Notes under the pieces: generated by a model
The model's database searches: none
What the model was told of the DNA's origin: nothing
What the model saw: only the letters and a program-made list of their open reading frames with translations
Made by a program: the position numbers and the translations under genes
Assembly: GCF_003265705.1 (NCBI RefSeq)
Contig: NW_020312859.1
Coordinates: forward strand, 1,709,745 to 1,773,744
Direction: 5' to 3'
From: Callorhinus ursinus
Taxonomy: Eukaryota; Chordata; Mammalia; Carnivora; Otariidae
Length of the DNA: 64,000 nucleotides
Part shown: positions 45,070 through 55,765 of the stretch, one piece after another
How positions within the stretch are numbered: position 1 is the stretch's first letter
Layout of the letters: each line of letters opens with the position of its first letter

Positions 45070-46506
45070 TTACTTTTTGGGAATACAATATTTTTCACAG
45101 ATATATTTTTGTTTAAAGTTGTTTCTGTTGCCTCCACAGCCAGAGAAGACGAAGGGCTCACACAGAAATGTCAAGGTGTTGTAGTAGAATCTGGTGTAAA
45201 TTGACTTACAGGTGCCGAATACCGGAGGATAGTTGCAGATTTCTGGGCATGAGAATCCTGGAGTCAGGTTTTCTTTTCTACTGCTAAGTGGGCATTCTTT
45301 TTCTCATGGACTTAGATGACTGATGGCCATCAGCCCATGTGAATCTACCTGATACTTTTTCATTGGGAGAGTTCCTTCAGCATAAATTTCACTGTATATG
45401 TAATATGGGGCAATGATTTAGACTCTGGCCTGGGTCAAGGACTCAGATAAGTAATTGGAGAAGGAAAATAAGGTAGCTCAACTACCCTAGAGCTAAAAGC
45501 AAGAGAGACCTGAGGCTTCTCCCCTCTCTTGCAGAATTTCATATTAAATACAACCCATTTCCTAACTCTCCACAGGCTTTCCCATGGCACTGGAAGTGAA
45601 CGTCATCTGCTCCCCCAAGGCCATAGGTCAGAGCCCTTACTTTGACTTCTCCAGAGTCTCTGCAAACACACAAGCTAAACAGGCCTTTGGCTATCTACAT
45701 CTGCTCCTGAAGGATAGGCTTAAAATGCTTAATTTGGCAGATCTTCCTTTCCTCCACCAGTGTCTGTGTCTTCTCCCATCTAGCCCCCCTTTTTACCTAC
45801 CACGCAGACTCACCTGGCCTCACTGAGACCATGGAGACCATGGAGGTGGGTAGTCAGAGCAGGAACAATGATGGCCACGTTGGAGACAAAGAAGGAATTA
45901 AGGTCAGTCTTCCTCAAATCCAGCTATAGCCCTTACCCACAACTGGGAATTTGCCATCTTTACTTGAGTATTTCACATGCATTCATCATGATAAGTAGAG
46001 GTGAGTCAGAGTGGTCTGTACCTACGTGTTAAGTAGAATTAAAGCTCATCTAATACGCACACACACCCACCCACACACACTCCCACCCCCCCACACCAAT
46101 AAAGGGGTTTCCTGGACCCTCCTGACATTAATCCAGTTTTCATAACCCCACTCCTCTTCCTCGGAAATCCCTTCGAAAAAAATTAAGTTGATTCTATTTT
46201 CTGTCTTCCTCCTTCTCCAATCCATAGACAGAATTGAACGAGACTTCTGGAATCAGATGCTTTAGAGCCGTATGGTTTGAGATAAAAGCAAGACTTCATT
46301 TCTGCTTGCCACCGAGGCTGGCTAGACCACCTTTGCCTTCACAGTGTTCCCCTGGGCTGCCCTTCCTATTTTGCCTTACTTCCAAGATGTCCACTTTCAC
46401 ACAATTCTTTTCTGAGATGTTCAGGAAACAGGATGCCTGAAAGTGTCTGGAGGGGCATGGACAAGATGAGGAAACACAAAGAAAAGAGGATCCATTCAGG
46501 CTTCAT
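45070..46506 (-). CDS. Secreted single-domain Kunitz (BPTI-type) protease inhibitor, SPINT4-like, two exons
   Basis: Exon 1 is 46506-46380 on the minus strand: 42 codons plus one base, starting MKPEWILFSLCFLILSM, ending at a GTAAGG donor. Exon 2 is 45242-45070 after a CCCAG acceptor, ending in TAA. The phase-1 junction makes a Lys codon, giving KICNYPPVFGTC. The product is 99 residues: signal peptide about 1-23, a linker, then a Kunitz domain C45-C95. Cysteine spacing is 8-15-7-12-3, identical to BPTI. Hallmarks are the reactive-site Cys-Lys (P1 K55), FYYN, FVFSGCGGN and NNF. It lies tail to tail with WFDC3, the position and orientation of human SPINT4, which is also 99 residues and shares FVFSGC-GN-NNFK. 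However, human SPINT4 has an altered cysteine pattern, so this may be the orthologue in a more canonical form or a SPINT paralogue. A trypsin-like target is inferred from P1 Lys. Confidence 0.88.
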
Positions 46507-46548
46507 GGTGTTGCAGACAGCAGATAGGAGAGTCCTGGACTGGGCTGA

Positions 46549-46560
46549 CATTATATCTTC
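46549..46560 (-). promoter_or_regulatory. Possible TATA box of the Kunitz gene
   Basis: On the minus strand GAAGATATAATG lies about 45-55 bp upstream of the Kunitz ATG. A TATA-directed start would give a very short 5' UTR of roughly 20-30 bases. This is suggestive only; no transcript evidence is available. Confidence 0.35.
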
Positions 46561-46839
46561 AGGGTGGAGTTCCTTCTTTCGGGAGGAGTTGAACCCATCT
46601 CTCTGATTTCATCCCCCCAGGACCCAAGCCTGGGCAGGGTTCCGGTATGTCCAGAATCAGCCTAGTGAGCAGAACACTAAGTGCTTGGGTACCCAACCAT
46701 GTAGCATTGCACATTCATGGTTTGTCACAGCTCTGCTGGTGAGCCTCAGCCTCCCCCTTCTCTTCTTCATATCTAGGGGTCATGACTACTCCTGGTTCAG
46801 GGCATCAGCATTTCTATAATGAACAGTTGTAAATAAATT

Positions 46840-47400
46840 ATTATCAGTGCTTTAATATATAAATTAAAAAATTTGAAAGTAAGTTAATGTGGGCTTGAAC
46901 CTAAGAAAATGGAACAAAAACAGCAAAATAAATATAAAGAAAGTACACAAGATACTGATGAATATAACAGTTGAAATTAATGAGTTAGAAAAAAGAAACA
47001 ATACAGTTGTCAAATAAAATGAAAAATTTGCACTTTAAAAGCATCATTAAAATAGACAAAACTTTGGCAAGAATGGCCAAGAAAGACAGAGAAGTAAGCA
47101 TTTTCAATACTAGGGATGTGAAAAGGATAGAACTCAAGCATGGAGGAAATGAAAAATTTACTGGGAAATAGTTTGTACATTTTTATGGTTAAAAGCATAA
47201 AAAATCTCCATAAAATGAAATTACTCAAATTGACTCAATATACAGCAGAATGCCTGAATTCATTAATAAACATGCATGAAATTGAAGTAAATGCTGACTT
47301 TATAGGTGAGATGATTATACTGTAAGTTCTACCAAACACTGGTCAACAATTTTCTGTGTCTTTTAAACTGTTCTAGTAAAAATATTTAAAAATTACAGAA
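46840..47400 (+). repeat. Ancient L1 ORF2 fragment
   Basis: AATTAATGAGTTAGAAAAAAGAAACAATACAG, AATAGACAAAACTTTGGC and CAAACACTGGTCAACAATTT follow the RT-proximal part of ORF2 in old L1s. Heavily mutated. Confidence 0.7.
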
Positions 47401-48000
47401 AATGTAAAGGTACAGATCTCCCTGGACTTACTATGTTCTGATAAACCCATTGTAAGTCAAAAATATTGTAGATCAAAACTGCATTTAATACACCTAACTT
47501 ACCAAACGTCATAGCTTAGCCTAGCCTACCTTAAATGTGCTCAGAACACTTAGATTAGCCTACAGTTGGGCAAAATCATCTAAGCCAAAGCCTTTTTAAA
47601 TAATTAAGTGTTTAATATCTCATATAGTTTATTGAATACTATACTGAGAGTGGAAAGCAAAATGGTTTTATGGGAGGACAATGGTGGCCATTTGAAACAT
47701 CATGAAGTTGAAGGCCATCTATATCTATCCTCATCATTTTCTTTATTGAATTAGAGAAAGGAAAGAGTTACTTCTCTCCTCAGTCCTTCCACTCAATCTC
47801 CAATTTTTCCCCATATGCTTAGAAACCTATCTCTAAGTATCGGTAGTATTCTTTGCTCCTTTAAAAGTTAGAATCATCTTTTTGAGGGCAAATTATGTTT
47901 TACCCATCTACTACCCATGCGTGTCTCCCAAGGGTAGAACAAATCAGTATATTTCATATAGGAAATGGAGTGCCAATTAATTCATTAAGTGTGTTTCATT
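47400..48000. other. AT-rich intergenic sequence, nothing identified
   Basis: No gene or named repeat that I can support. Confidence 0.5.
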
Positions 48001-48532
48001 AAGAGAACTTCTATATTAGTTTTAAAAAACAAAGACATAATTGAAATCATGCCATGCAGGTAGACCTGGGACTTGGTTTTATCTCTTAACATTATATTGC
48101 TGAGCCTCTTAAATAGCTACATGAATTATATCAGTGTATCATAACTTATTTCACTTTTTTTGCATTAATGGCCAGTTGGGTTGTTTTTGATATTTAATTA
48201 TAAATAATACTGTAATGAATACTCTTATACATGGGTCTTTATGTATAATTATTTCTATGGTGTAAATTTTTAGAAGTGGGCTTCTGGGTCAAAAGCATAT
48301 ACATTTAGATAATACCCAATTCACCACAGACTTGATAACACTTATATTTTGGTAAATCTAATGAGCAAAAATAGCAGGCCATTGTTGTTTTAATTTAGAT
48401 TTCCCTGCCTGCTAGTGGGGATGAGATTAATTATTGACATTTTGAATTTCCTCTTTCTCACACTTTGGTAATTTTTATGTTGGGATATTTTCTTTTTTAC
48501 CGATTTACAAGAATATTTTATAAATTATGAGT

Positions 48533-48749
48533 TTTTTGGAATTATTTTATTTTATTTTTAAAAATTTATTTATTTGACAGGGAGAGAGAGAGAGAGAGAG
48601 AGAGAATAAGCTGGGGGAGCAGCAGAGAGAGAGGAGAAGCAGGCTCCTTGCTGAGCAGGGAGCCCAGTGTGGGACTCAATCCCAGGACCCTGGGATCATG
48701 ATCTGAGCCAAAGGCAGACACTTAACTGACTGAGCCACCCAGGCACCTC
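48533..48749 (-). repeat. CAN SINE
   Basis: Antisense copy; ATAAATTATGAGT at 48520-48532 and 48750-48762. Confidence 0.93.
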
Positions 48750-48897
48750 ATAAATTATGAGTCTTAATAGTTAACATTTGCAAATATTTTCTTCCAGGGT
48801 ATTATTTTCCCTCTTATCTTGTTGTGGTTTCTTCAATCAAGTGCTTTAAATATTTATATAATTAAATCTGTCATTCATAAACAAACAAATTTAGGGG

Positions 48898-49102
48898 GGT
48901 GCCTGGGTGGCTCAGTCAGTTAAGCGGCTGCCTTCAGCTCAGGTCATGATCTCAGGGTTCTGGGATCGAACCCCATGTCTGGCTCTCTGCTCAGTCTGCT
49001 TCTCCCTCTTCCTCTGCCTGCCACTCCACCTGCTTGTGCTCTCTCTCTCTTTCTCTCAGATAAATAAATAAAATCTTAAACAAACGAAACAAAACAAAAA
49101 AA
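48898..49102 (+). repeat. CAN SINE
   Basis: Sense copy with AAAC-rich tail; AACAAATTT flanks both sides. Confidence 0.93.
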
Positions 49103-49170
49103 AACAAATTTGGGGGTTTCTGAGTTTTCTTAGAAAGTCCTCCATCAGCCAAATCTAGAAAAATGTTTTT

Positions 49171-49202
49171 TTTTTAAGATTTTATTTATTTATTCATGAG
49201 AG

Positions 49203-49237
<35 letters not shown>

Positions 49238-49357
49238 CAGAGGAGAAGCAGGCTCCCAAGGAGCAGGGAGTCCAATGCGGGACTCGATCCCAGGACTCTG
49301 GGATCATGACCTGAGCCGAAGGCAGACGCCCAACCATCTGAGCCACCCAGGCGCCCC
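49171..49357 (-). repeat. CAN SINE
   Basis: Antisense copy with a pure GA run; AGAAAAATGTTTTT at 49157-49170 and 49358-49371. Confidence 0.95.
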
Positions 49358-49524
49358 AGAAAAATGTTTTTAAAAATATTTTCTTCTATTAGTTTATCAT
49401 TTTATTTTACTTTTTTATATTTACAACCTTAATATATTTGAAATTTATTTTTGTATGTGATGCAGGTTAGAGGTCTAATTTGACTATCAAATCAAATGAA
49501 TAACAAATTGTCCTATCATTTATT

Positions 49525-49733
49525 TATTTATTTATTTATTTTTTTAAAAGATTTTATTTACTTACTTGAGAGAGAGATTGAGAGAGAGAGAGCACATGAG
49601 AGGGGATAGGGTCAGAGGGAGAAGCAGACTCCCTGCTGAGCAGGGAGCCCGATGCGGGACTCGATCCCGGGACTCCAGGATCATGACCTGAGCCGAAGGC
49701 AGTCGCTTAACCAACTGAGCCACCCAGGCGCCC
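49525..49733 (-). repeat. CAN SINE
   Basis: Antisense copy; TGTCCTATCATTTATT at 49509-49524 and 49734-49749. Confidence 0.95.
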
Positions 49734-49880
49734 TGTCCTATCATTTATTGAAGACTATGTCAAATTTCCCTTGACTTGAAATGTTAACTTCATCATATTC
49801 TCAATTATACTTGGATCTATTTCTGGATTTTCTATTTCATGTATCTATGAATGTTTTCCTATTTCTGTACCAGCACTGCA

Positions 49881-50050
49881 CTTTTTTTTTTTTTTTAGAT
49901 TTTATTTATTCATTTGTCAGAGAGAGAGTGAGCACAAGCACGGGGAGTGGCAGGCAGAGGGAGAACCAATTTGGGACTTGATCACAGGACCCTGGGATCA
50001 TGACCTGAGCCGAAGGCAGACACTTAACCGTCTGATCCACCCAGGCGTCC
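49881..50050 (-). repeat. CAN SINE, shortened
   Basis: Antisense copy lacking part of the middle (GGGAGAACCAATTTGGGAC). Flanked by CTGCACT. Confidence 0.9.
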
Positions 50051-50069
50051 CTGCACTGTCTTTTTTTTT

Positions 50070-50310
50070 TTCTTAAATGAGATATAATTTACATACACTA
50101 AAATTCACAAATTTAAAGTGGTTTTTTAATATATTCACAAAATATATTCACAAAATTATCTAATTCCAGAACATTTTCATCACCCCAAAAAGAAACCCTA
50201 TATCCTATTGTTCCAAACCCTGGCAATCACTAATCTTTCTGTCTCTATAAATTTGCTTTTTTCTGTATATTTCACATAAACAGAATCATACAATCGGAGC
50301 CTTTTGTCTC
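50070..50310 (-). repeat. Old L1 3' UTR-type fragment
   Basis: ACATACACTAAAATTCACAAATTTAAAGTGG, CCAGAACATTTTCATCACCCC and CACATAAACAGAATCATACAAT match old L1 3' sequence in antisense. Confidence 0.65.
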
Positions 50311-50337
50311 TGGATTCTAACTTAGTATCATAGTATT

Positions 50338-50455
50338 TTCTTCCTTCCTTCCTTCCTTCCTTCCTTCTTTCCTACCGTCCTTCCTTCCTTCCTCTCTCCC
50401 TTCTTCCCTCCTTCCCTCTCTCCCTATGTCCCTCCTTCCCTCTCACTTTCTCTCT
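50338..50455. repeat. (TTCC)n microsatellite, imperfect
   Basis: About 115 bp of CTTC/CCTT units with interruptions. Confidence 0.95.
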
Positions 50456-50459
50456 TTTA

Positions 50460-51250
50460 GATATTTGAAATATGACTTTATTCTGCCTCCAAATGAAAAA
50501 GAATGCGAGTGACAGAAATAAGATTTCATCCTTCAGTGCTGTGTTGTGATTGCAGCAGTCTTATACTGGAAACTCAAGAAGGAAACGCCTGCATTCCAAA
50601 GCAGCTAAATATGTGGGTCCAAAAAACGAAGGCACTTTTTTTAGCTGCCACACTCACTCTGAAGCCTATTCATTTCCTTCAGCATCCTAAAGATGAAGCA
50701 CACATTCTCTGAGCTATATGCGCCACTGACATCACAGTTTCCTATAAAACCAGACTTCTAATGTGGAGTTCTAACTTCATTTTCTCACAGGTCATCATCC
50801 TCATTTAGGAAAGCCGCTGTCTGAGCAACCTCTAAATCATGCTCCTATTGGGATGGAAAAGCAGTGCATGTGAGTTGAAGAGTCAAGGGGTGGAATGTAG
50901 TGAGTATTTGGTTTTGTCTGCTCAGCATTACATCCTTCCATTATATGCCTCTGGTAATGGCATCCCAATTTTTCTTCACAGAACTATCCCTCCACCTATT
51001 GGACTCTCAATGCTGGTGTCCTTTCCTTCCTGTGAGAGTGGGCAAGAGTGGGCATGAATGGGAGGATTGGAAATTGTGACTATTTGGGTAAGAGTCAGGA
51101 AATGCAGGCTTTTCATCTGGATTTTGGTTCATATTGAGCAAATCTTAATTTTATTCTCTTATTATGCCAAGATATTTTCTTTTTTCTAAGGAAGTCAATT
51201 ATTATTTTGTATTTGAGCATTATGAGTGAGAAGTTTATTTAAAAAGTCCA
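50460..51250. other. Unique intergenic sequence, no gene supported
   Basis: Short open frames at 50,503-50,712 and 50,839-51,057 (plus) show no cysteine pattern, signal peptide or splice context of a known family. Confidence 0.5.
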
Positions 51251-51254
51251 GCTT

Positions 51255-51353
51255 AAGGGTGCCTGGCTGACTCTGTTTGTAGAGCACGCAACTGCTGATT
51301 TTGGGGTCATGAGTTCAAGCCCCACATACATTAGGTGTAGAGCTTACTTAAAT
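51255..51353 (+). repeat. Old short CAN SINE
   Basis: AGGGTGCCTGGCTGACTCTG, GGGGTCATGAGTTCAAGCCCCAC and an AAATAAAA tail. It lacks the CT-rich middle of younger copies. AAAAAGTC-AGCTT flanks it. Confidence 0.88.
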
Positions 51354-51354
51354 A

Positions 51355-53070
51355 AAAAGTCAAGCTTCTATGTATAACTCTTTCAATTCTGTTATATATT
51401 ATGACTCCACATCTCCATATGATTAATAATATAAATTCTATATGAGCATATAGCTCACTGATAGTTTGATTGATATATAATTACTTAGTTTCTCTGCTGT
51501 GCTAGGTCATGCATTGTTAGAGGGACCCAACTAAAACATGATTCCCTTCTTAAGGCTTTTATAATGGAATTGTATTAAGGACTTGAAACCTAGTCAATGA
51601 GTAAAGGCTAAGTGTCTGTTGTTGGCTGGAGTACATTCTCCACAGTGTGGAGAAAGGTCAGGGCCAGAGGTTAGAGTAAACAAAATCTGAAGGTGGTAGT
51701 TTCATGTTTTCAACAGGGTCAGCATCTTCACTTCTCCAGGTCATCAACTCCTTCTATTAGGGAAAGGCCGAGTAGTGGGAGGGCTGAGTGGGAGAGGCCC
51801 TAGGCGATGACGGAGAAATAAATATGTTCCAGAGTGTTGAATGTCTGGAATTCTTCCCCTGTGTGTTCAGAAGAAGGGCTATCTGATGACACTATTATTT
51901 AAATATGGGGTTCCTGAAGTTTCTGTATGGTCATGTGCAATGTGCTGAATTGTCAATGTGCTGAACAGCAGGTCCCCAAGGAGAGGATGAAATGTTCCAT
52001 TTCAGTGTGTGGGGTCTAAGACATTAAGTGAAAATGTTACGGAGTAGAAAACAGTGAGGGTCATTAACTCCCTCCTTTGTCTAGTAAAATCCTATGAAAG
52101 AAAGATACTTGAGAAAAGTCTGGAGTACCTAGTGAGCCCATTAGCAGTTCTTCAAAATAAGGACGGAATCTACATTATGAGATGAGTATGAGATGGCCCT
52201 AAAGGCATAAGTACGTTTTATGAACAAGCCAGTCACACCCTTAGCCCATGAAATATATTCTTCTTGTTGTGTTGTGTTGTGTTGTCACAGAATTTGAAAT
52301 CCACACTTATGGCTTCTTCAGGAATTTCCAAAGACCAGATGACTAATGGTGAAAAAATTATCTGGTTTGCACAATCCTTCCGTGATTAGTGTTTTAGGAC
52401 AATTGGAGATGAACAGCTTAGATGTTGACAGCGCCTGTTCCCTGAACGACAGTGAGGAATGGAAATTTTCTCAGTGGGTAGAACTTGAGGAGATATCCAT
52501 CCTTGTCCAGTTTACCTAGAGGCAAAGATTGATTGATTTGTGGACAGTTGTAACGGCCTGACTGTATTGCAAGGGTAGTGGAATAAGTAAGATTAGAAAA
52601 TTGGTGAGAACAAGTTTTAGAGAGGGGAAACGTAAATGGAATTTCATTGTGATACATAATCATTGCTGAAGAGTAATTTGCTCAATAAGTGGACCCATAA
52701 TGTGAGACTATTCATGCTCCAGGTAACTGTTCATTAAAGATGCTCAATATAGAAGATATTTCTAAAAATAAAATGGGAGCAGATATGTCACTTTGTAAAT
52801 GTCATTATATTCTTATTTATTTATCTATCTATCTATCTATCTATTTATTTATTTAATGTCATCATTTTCATGCTTGAGCAACCCATCACTTGGTCAATAG
52901 ACTCATGGAAGTCATAGCCATAGGGTTAGACATGGAGGCTATGCATATACTTACCCAAAGAGACTTCTAACTCCTAAGTGTTCTGTTTGCTGTGATATCA
53001 ATCTATTACTGTTCTACAATAGGACTAAATAGTAGGTCACCTGGGACAGTTGTTACATGTATACTGGTAT
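51355..53070. other. Intergenic sequence, no gene seen
   Basis: Contains TTGTG pentamer repeats (about 52,264-52,285) and a TCTA microsatellite (about 52,814-52,845). No exon hallmarks on either strand. Confidence 0.5.
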
Positions 53071-53074
53071 AATA

Positions 53075-53230
53075 AACTTAGACTTTTTTTATTGTGGTAA
53101 AATATACATAAGATTTACACTTTAACCACTTATAAGTGTACGGTTCAGTGAATTAAGTACATTCACATTGTTGTACTACCATCACCACCAACCATCTCCA
53201 GACATTTTTCATCATCCCATTAGACTCGCT
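53075..53230 (-). repeat. Old L1 3' UTR-type fragment
   Basis: TTATTGTGGTAAAATATACATAAG, GTGTACGGTTCAGTGAATTAAGTACATTCACATTGTTG and CATCTCCAGACATTTTTCATC are typical of old L1 3' ends. Confidence 0.75.
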
Positions 53231-54047
53231 TTTTTCTCTTCCCATTATATCTTTGTCAATACCAACCTTAACGGACTGAGTGAATACCCTATAGTCATTC
53301 TAGTGAGTAATATTATATTGTTCCTGACCATTTTAGGAATCTATTTCCCAGAATATGAAGTAGGGAAATATATTAATGCCCATATATTCACTTACCTTAT
53401 GTTTTCCTATCTCTAGAGGCATCTTGTCTTGCTCAATGTTTCCTCCTACACTTTCATCTCCTACCTTATGAGACCAAAAAATGGGGGAAAAAAACAATAA
53501 ATGGAAATCATAAAATAAGACAGTGCTCAAATTTCATGCTTAGGGGAGATGAATTTGTAGGAATAGTCCTCCATCGCCTTGGTTTTCTGGCTTTCTGAAT
53601 AAAGTCATTTTCCCTGCCACCAGCATCTTGCCTCCAAGTGATGGGTTGCTACAGCGAAGAGAAAGAGCTTATAATCAGTTACAGATAAACAAACAGAATA
53701 CTGACAGAATTGGACCAATTGGCAATCTGAATCATAATGTAAGATTTTTAATATACCTTTATGAGAAACTAAAAGACCAATCAGACAAAAATTCTAAATA
53801 ACATAAACAATTTTATTTTACATATATACAAAAATTCAAAAATAGATAATGTAGGTTATTCTAAGGACAATCGGATTGGAAGATAATGCAAACTCTTGTC
53901 TGAGCACCACAGCCATATGTTGAACTATCTATTGAACATACCCACTTACATGTTTTGGACAAGCCTTAAGCACATCCTGCCCCAAAACATGCTCATGATT
54001 TTATACCCTTCCCTTGTCTCCTGCCAGACCTTTCCTCCTCTGTTCTT
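53231..54047. other. AT-rich intergenic sequence, nothing identified
   Basis: No gene or named repeat that I can support; short hydrophobic frames only. Confidence 0.5.
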
Positions 54048-54207
54048 TTTTTAAAGATTTTTTAATTTATTTTTTAACAGAGAGACAGCAAGAGAGGGAA
54101 CACACGCGGGGGGAGTGAGAAAGGGAGCAGCAGGCCTCCCGCAGAGCAGGGAGCCCGATGCATGACCAGAGTGAGGCAGGCTTAACAACTGAGCCACCCA
54201 GGCACCC
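54048..54207 (-). repeat. CAN SINE with deletion
   Basis: Antisense copy with part of the tRNA head missing (GCATGACCAGAGTGAGGCAGG). CCTCCTCTGTTCTT on both sides. Confidence 0.9.
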
Positions 54208-54314
54208 CTCCTCTGTTCTTATGTGTATTAGTGAATGACACATCCACCTACATAACCACGCTCACCAGGGAGTCATCCATACCTCTCTCTAATGCATATC
54301 CCCATGATCCTGTC

Positions 54315-54884
54315 TGATGTAGGAAATGCTGGGGTTTGGAGCTAATGACCAAGAAAGAATTCTTGAGATGTCTTTGGTGCCAAAAGGCGGTTTTATTAAA
54401 GCACAAGGGCAGGACCCATGGGCAGAAAGAACTGCACTGGGGTTGTGACCAGTGACTGATTATATACTTTCAAGTTGGGAGGGGTTAGGGACAGCATAAG
54501 CCTCCAAGGTATTTTGGAAACAAGGTTTCCAGGATCCTGAGGGGGCTACCTATTGTTAGGAAAAGATCATTTATTACTCTTTCGTAAAAGTCATGAGACT
54601 TTTCAGATGTATATCAGTGGGCCATATGCTTGGAGGATGATTGCCAACATGCATCTTGGGGGGTAGAGATAAAGGAAGTTGCCAAAGGAATTTTTATATG
54701 TTAAAGCAGACTTGCAGGATCCTGGGGGCTCGGGCTAGGATTGCCTCTTGCCCTTAGCAAAGTATTAACATTGAGGCAGCTGAGTTTCTAGAGGAATGTC
54801 ACTCTGCCTGTTTCAAGGACTTGTCAATGGGCTGTAAGTAGTAAGGAAATTCAATTTTTTCTTTTGCCTTTGTTTCCCACATCA
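54315..54884 (-). mobile_element. Solo retroviral-type LTR, 570 bp
   Basis: Ends are inverted TGATGT and ACATCA, flanked by the 5-bp duplication CTGTC (54310-54314 and 54885-54889). On the minus strand it contains a TATA-like AGTATATAATC, then TTTAATAAAACC as polyadenylation signal, then a short R/U5-like end. No internal retroviral genes adjoin it, so it is a recombination-derived solo LTR. A 5-bp duplication is compatible with ERV-L/MaLR or some other classes; I leave the class open. Confidence 0.82.
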
Positions 54885-54889
54885 CTGTC

Positions 54890-55530
54890 TATTTACAAAT
54901 CCTTTTAATTTTAAAGATGTCTCCACTGTGTTCACTTCTGTTCTGAACAAAAGATTCACAACAGCCATCCGTGTTTCAGTTTTGAAAAGGAAAGAAAACT
55001 TTATTATTATTATAGAAACCTAATAGAAACAGAAGAGGAAAGGAATCTACACATAGATGAAGGTAATAGTAGGCAATAAATGAGAATAAGGCAAAGTTAT
55101 GTCAAGTCGTGTACTTACAACATTCATCGTTGTTAGCTGAGGGAAGCCCTGTGGAAACAGCCAGGCTGGAGTCCTGATTGAGAGGCCTGGGTGGAGCATC
55201 CTCCCCTCAGGTGAGGCTTTCAATTGACCATCCCCTAAGGGCCATATTTATAGGGCAAATAACAGGGTTTGAAATGAAACATTTGTTCACCCACATGCAG
55301 TTTGGAGCAAGCTGCGTTTCTGTTATCATGTTTTTATATTTTCAAGGAGCCTGGGCTATGTGTGTCTGTCTCCCTCCCAGATTCCATTCCAGGGGACCAG
55401 CCCAGCTCCTTCCTGGAGCAGGAGGCTGTCAGGCAAGATTCGTGAGACAAGATTTATGGCTCTTGGCGTCCAGAACTGAAGGGCCAGTTCTGACCTGGAG
55501 GCCAGATAATGTATTTTATTTTGTTTTATT
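54890..55530. other. Unassigned sequence after the LTR
   Basis: No coding exon recognised. A stretch such as GAAAGAAAACTTTATTATTATT and TATTTATAGGGCAAATAACAGG may belong to another old LTR-type element, but I cannot support boundaries. Confidence 0.4.
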
Positions 55531-55532
55531 TT

Positions 55533-55759
55533 TTAAAAAGATTTTATTTATTTATTTGAGAGAGAGAGAAAGAGAGTGAGAGACAGCGAGAGAGAGAGAG
55601 AGAGAGAGAGAACAAGCAGGCAGAGAGGCAGGCAGAGGGAGAGGGAGAAGCAGGCTCCCCACTGAGCAGGGAGCCCGATGCGGGGCTCGATCCCAGGACC
55701 CTGGGATCATGACCTGAGCTGAAGGCAGACGCTTAACTGACTGAGCCACCCAGGTGCCC
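55533..55759 (-). repeat. CAN SINE
   Basis: Antisense copy with a long GA tract, ending GAGCCACCCAGGTGCCCC. Confidence 0.93.
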
Positions 55760-55765
55760 CTATTT

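Larger units (their letters stand above)
48000..49880 (-). repeat. Ancient L1 ORF2, broken by four SINEs
   Basis: Antisense L1 signatures: ATTTAGATTTCCCTGCCTGCTAGTGG, CTTGGATCTATTTCTGGATTTTCTATTTC and TTTCTGTACCAGCACTGCA. SINEs lie at 48533, 48898, 49171 and 49525. Confidence 0.7.

Noticed and set aside
45584..45826. Plus-strand frame of 80 codons starting MALEVNVICSP
   Set aside because: It lies opposite the Kunitz gene intron, has no family signature, signal peptide or splice support, and the gene evidence is on the other strand.
45800..45860. Minus-strand CCAG|GTGAGT donor as an alternative first exon for the Kunitz gene
   Set aside because: The in-phase frame upstream has a stop and gives no signal peptide; exon 46380-46506 gives both a leader and the correct phase.
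50503..50712. Plus-strand frame with a Cys-Cys pair (VLCCDCSS), considered as a WAP remnant
   Set aside because: Only five cysteines, with spacing unlike the WAP eight-cysteine core.
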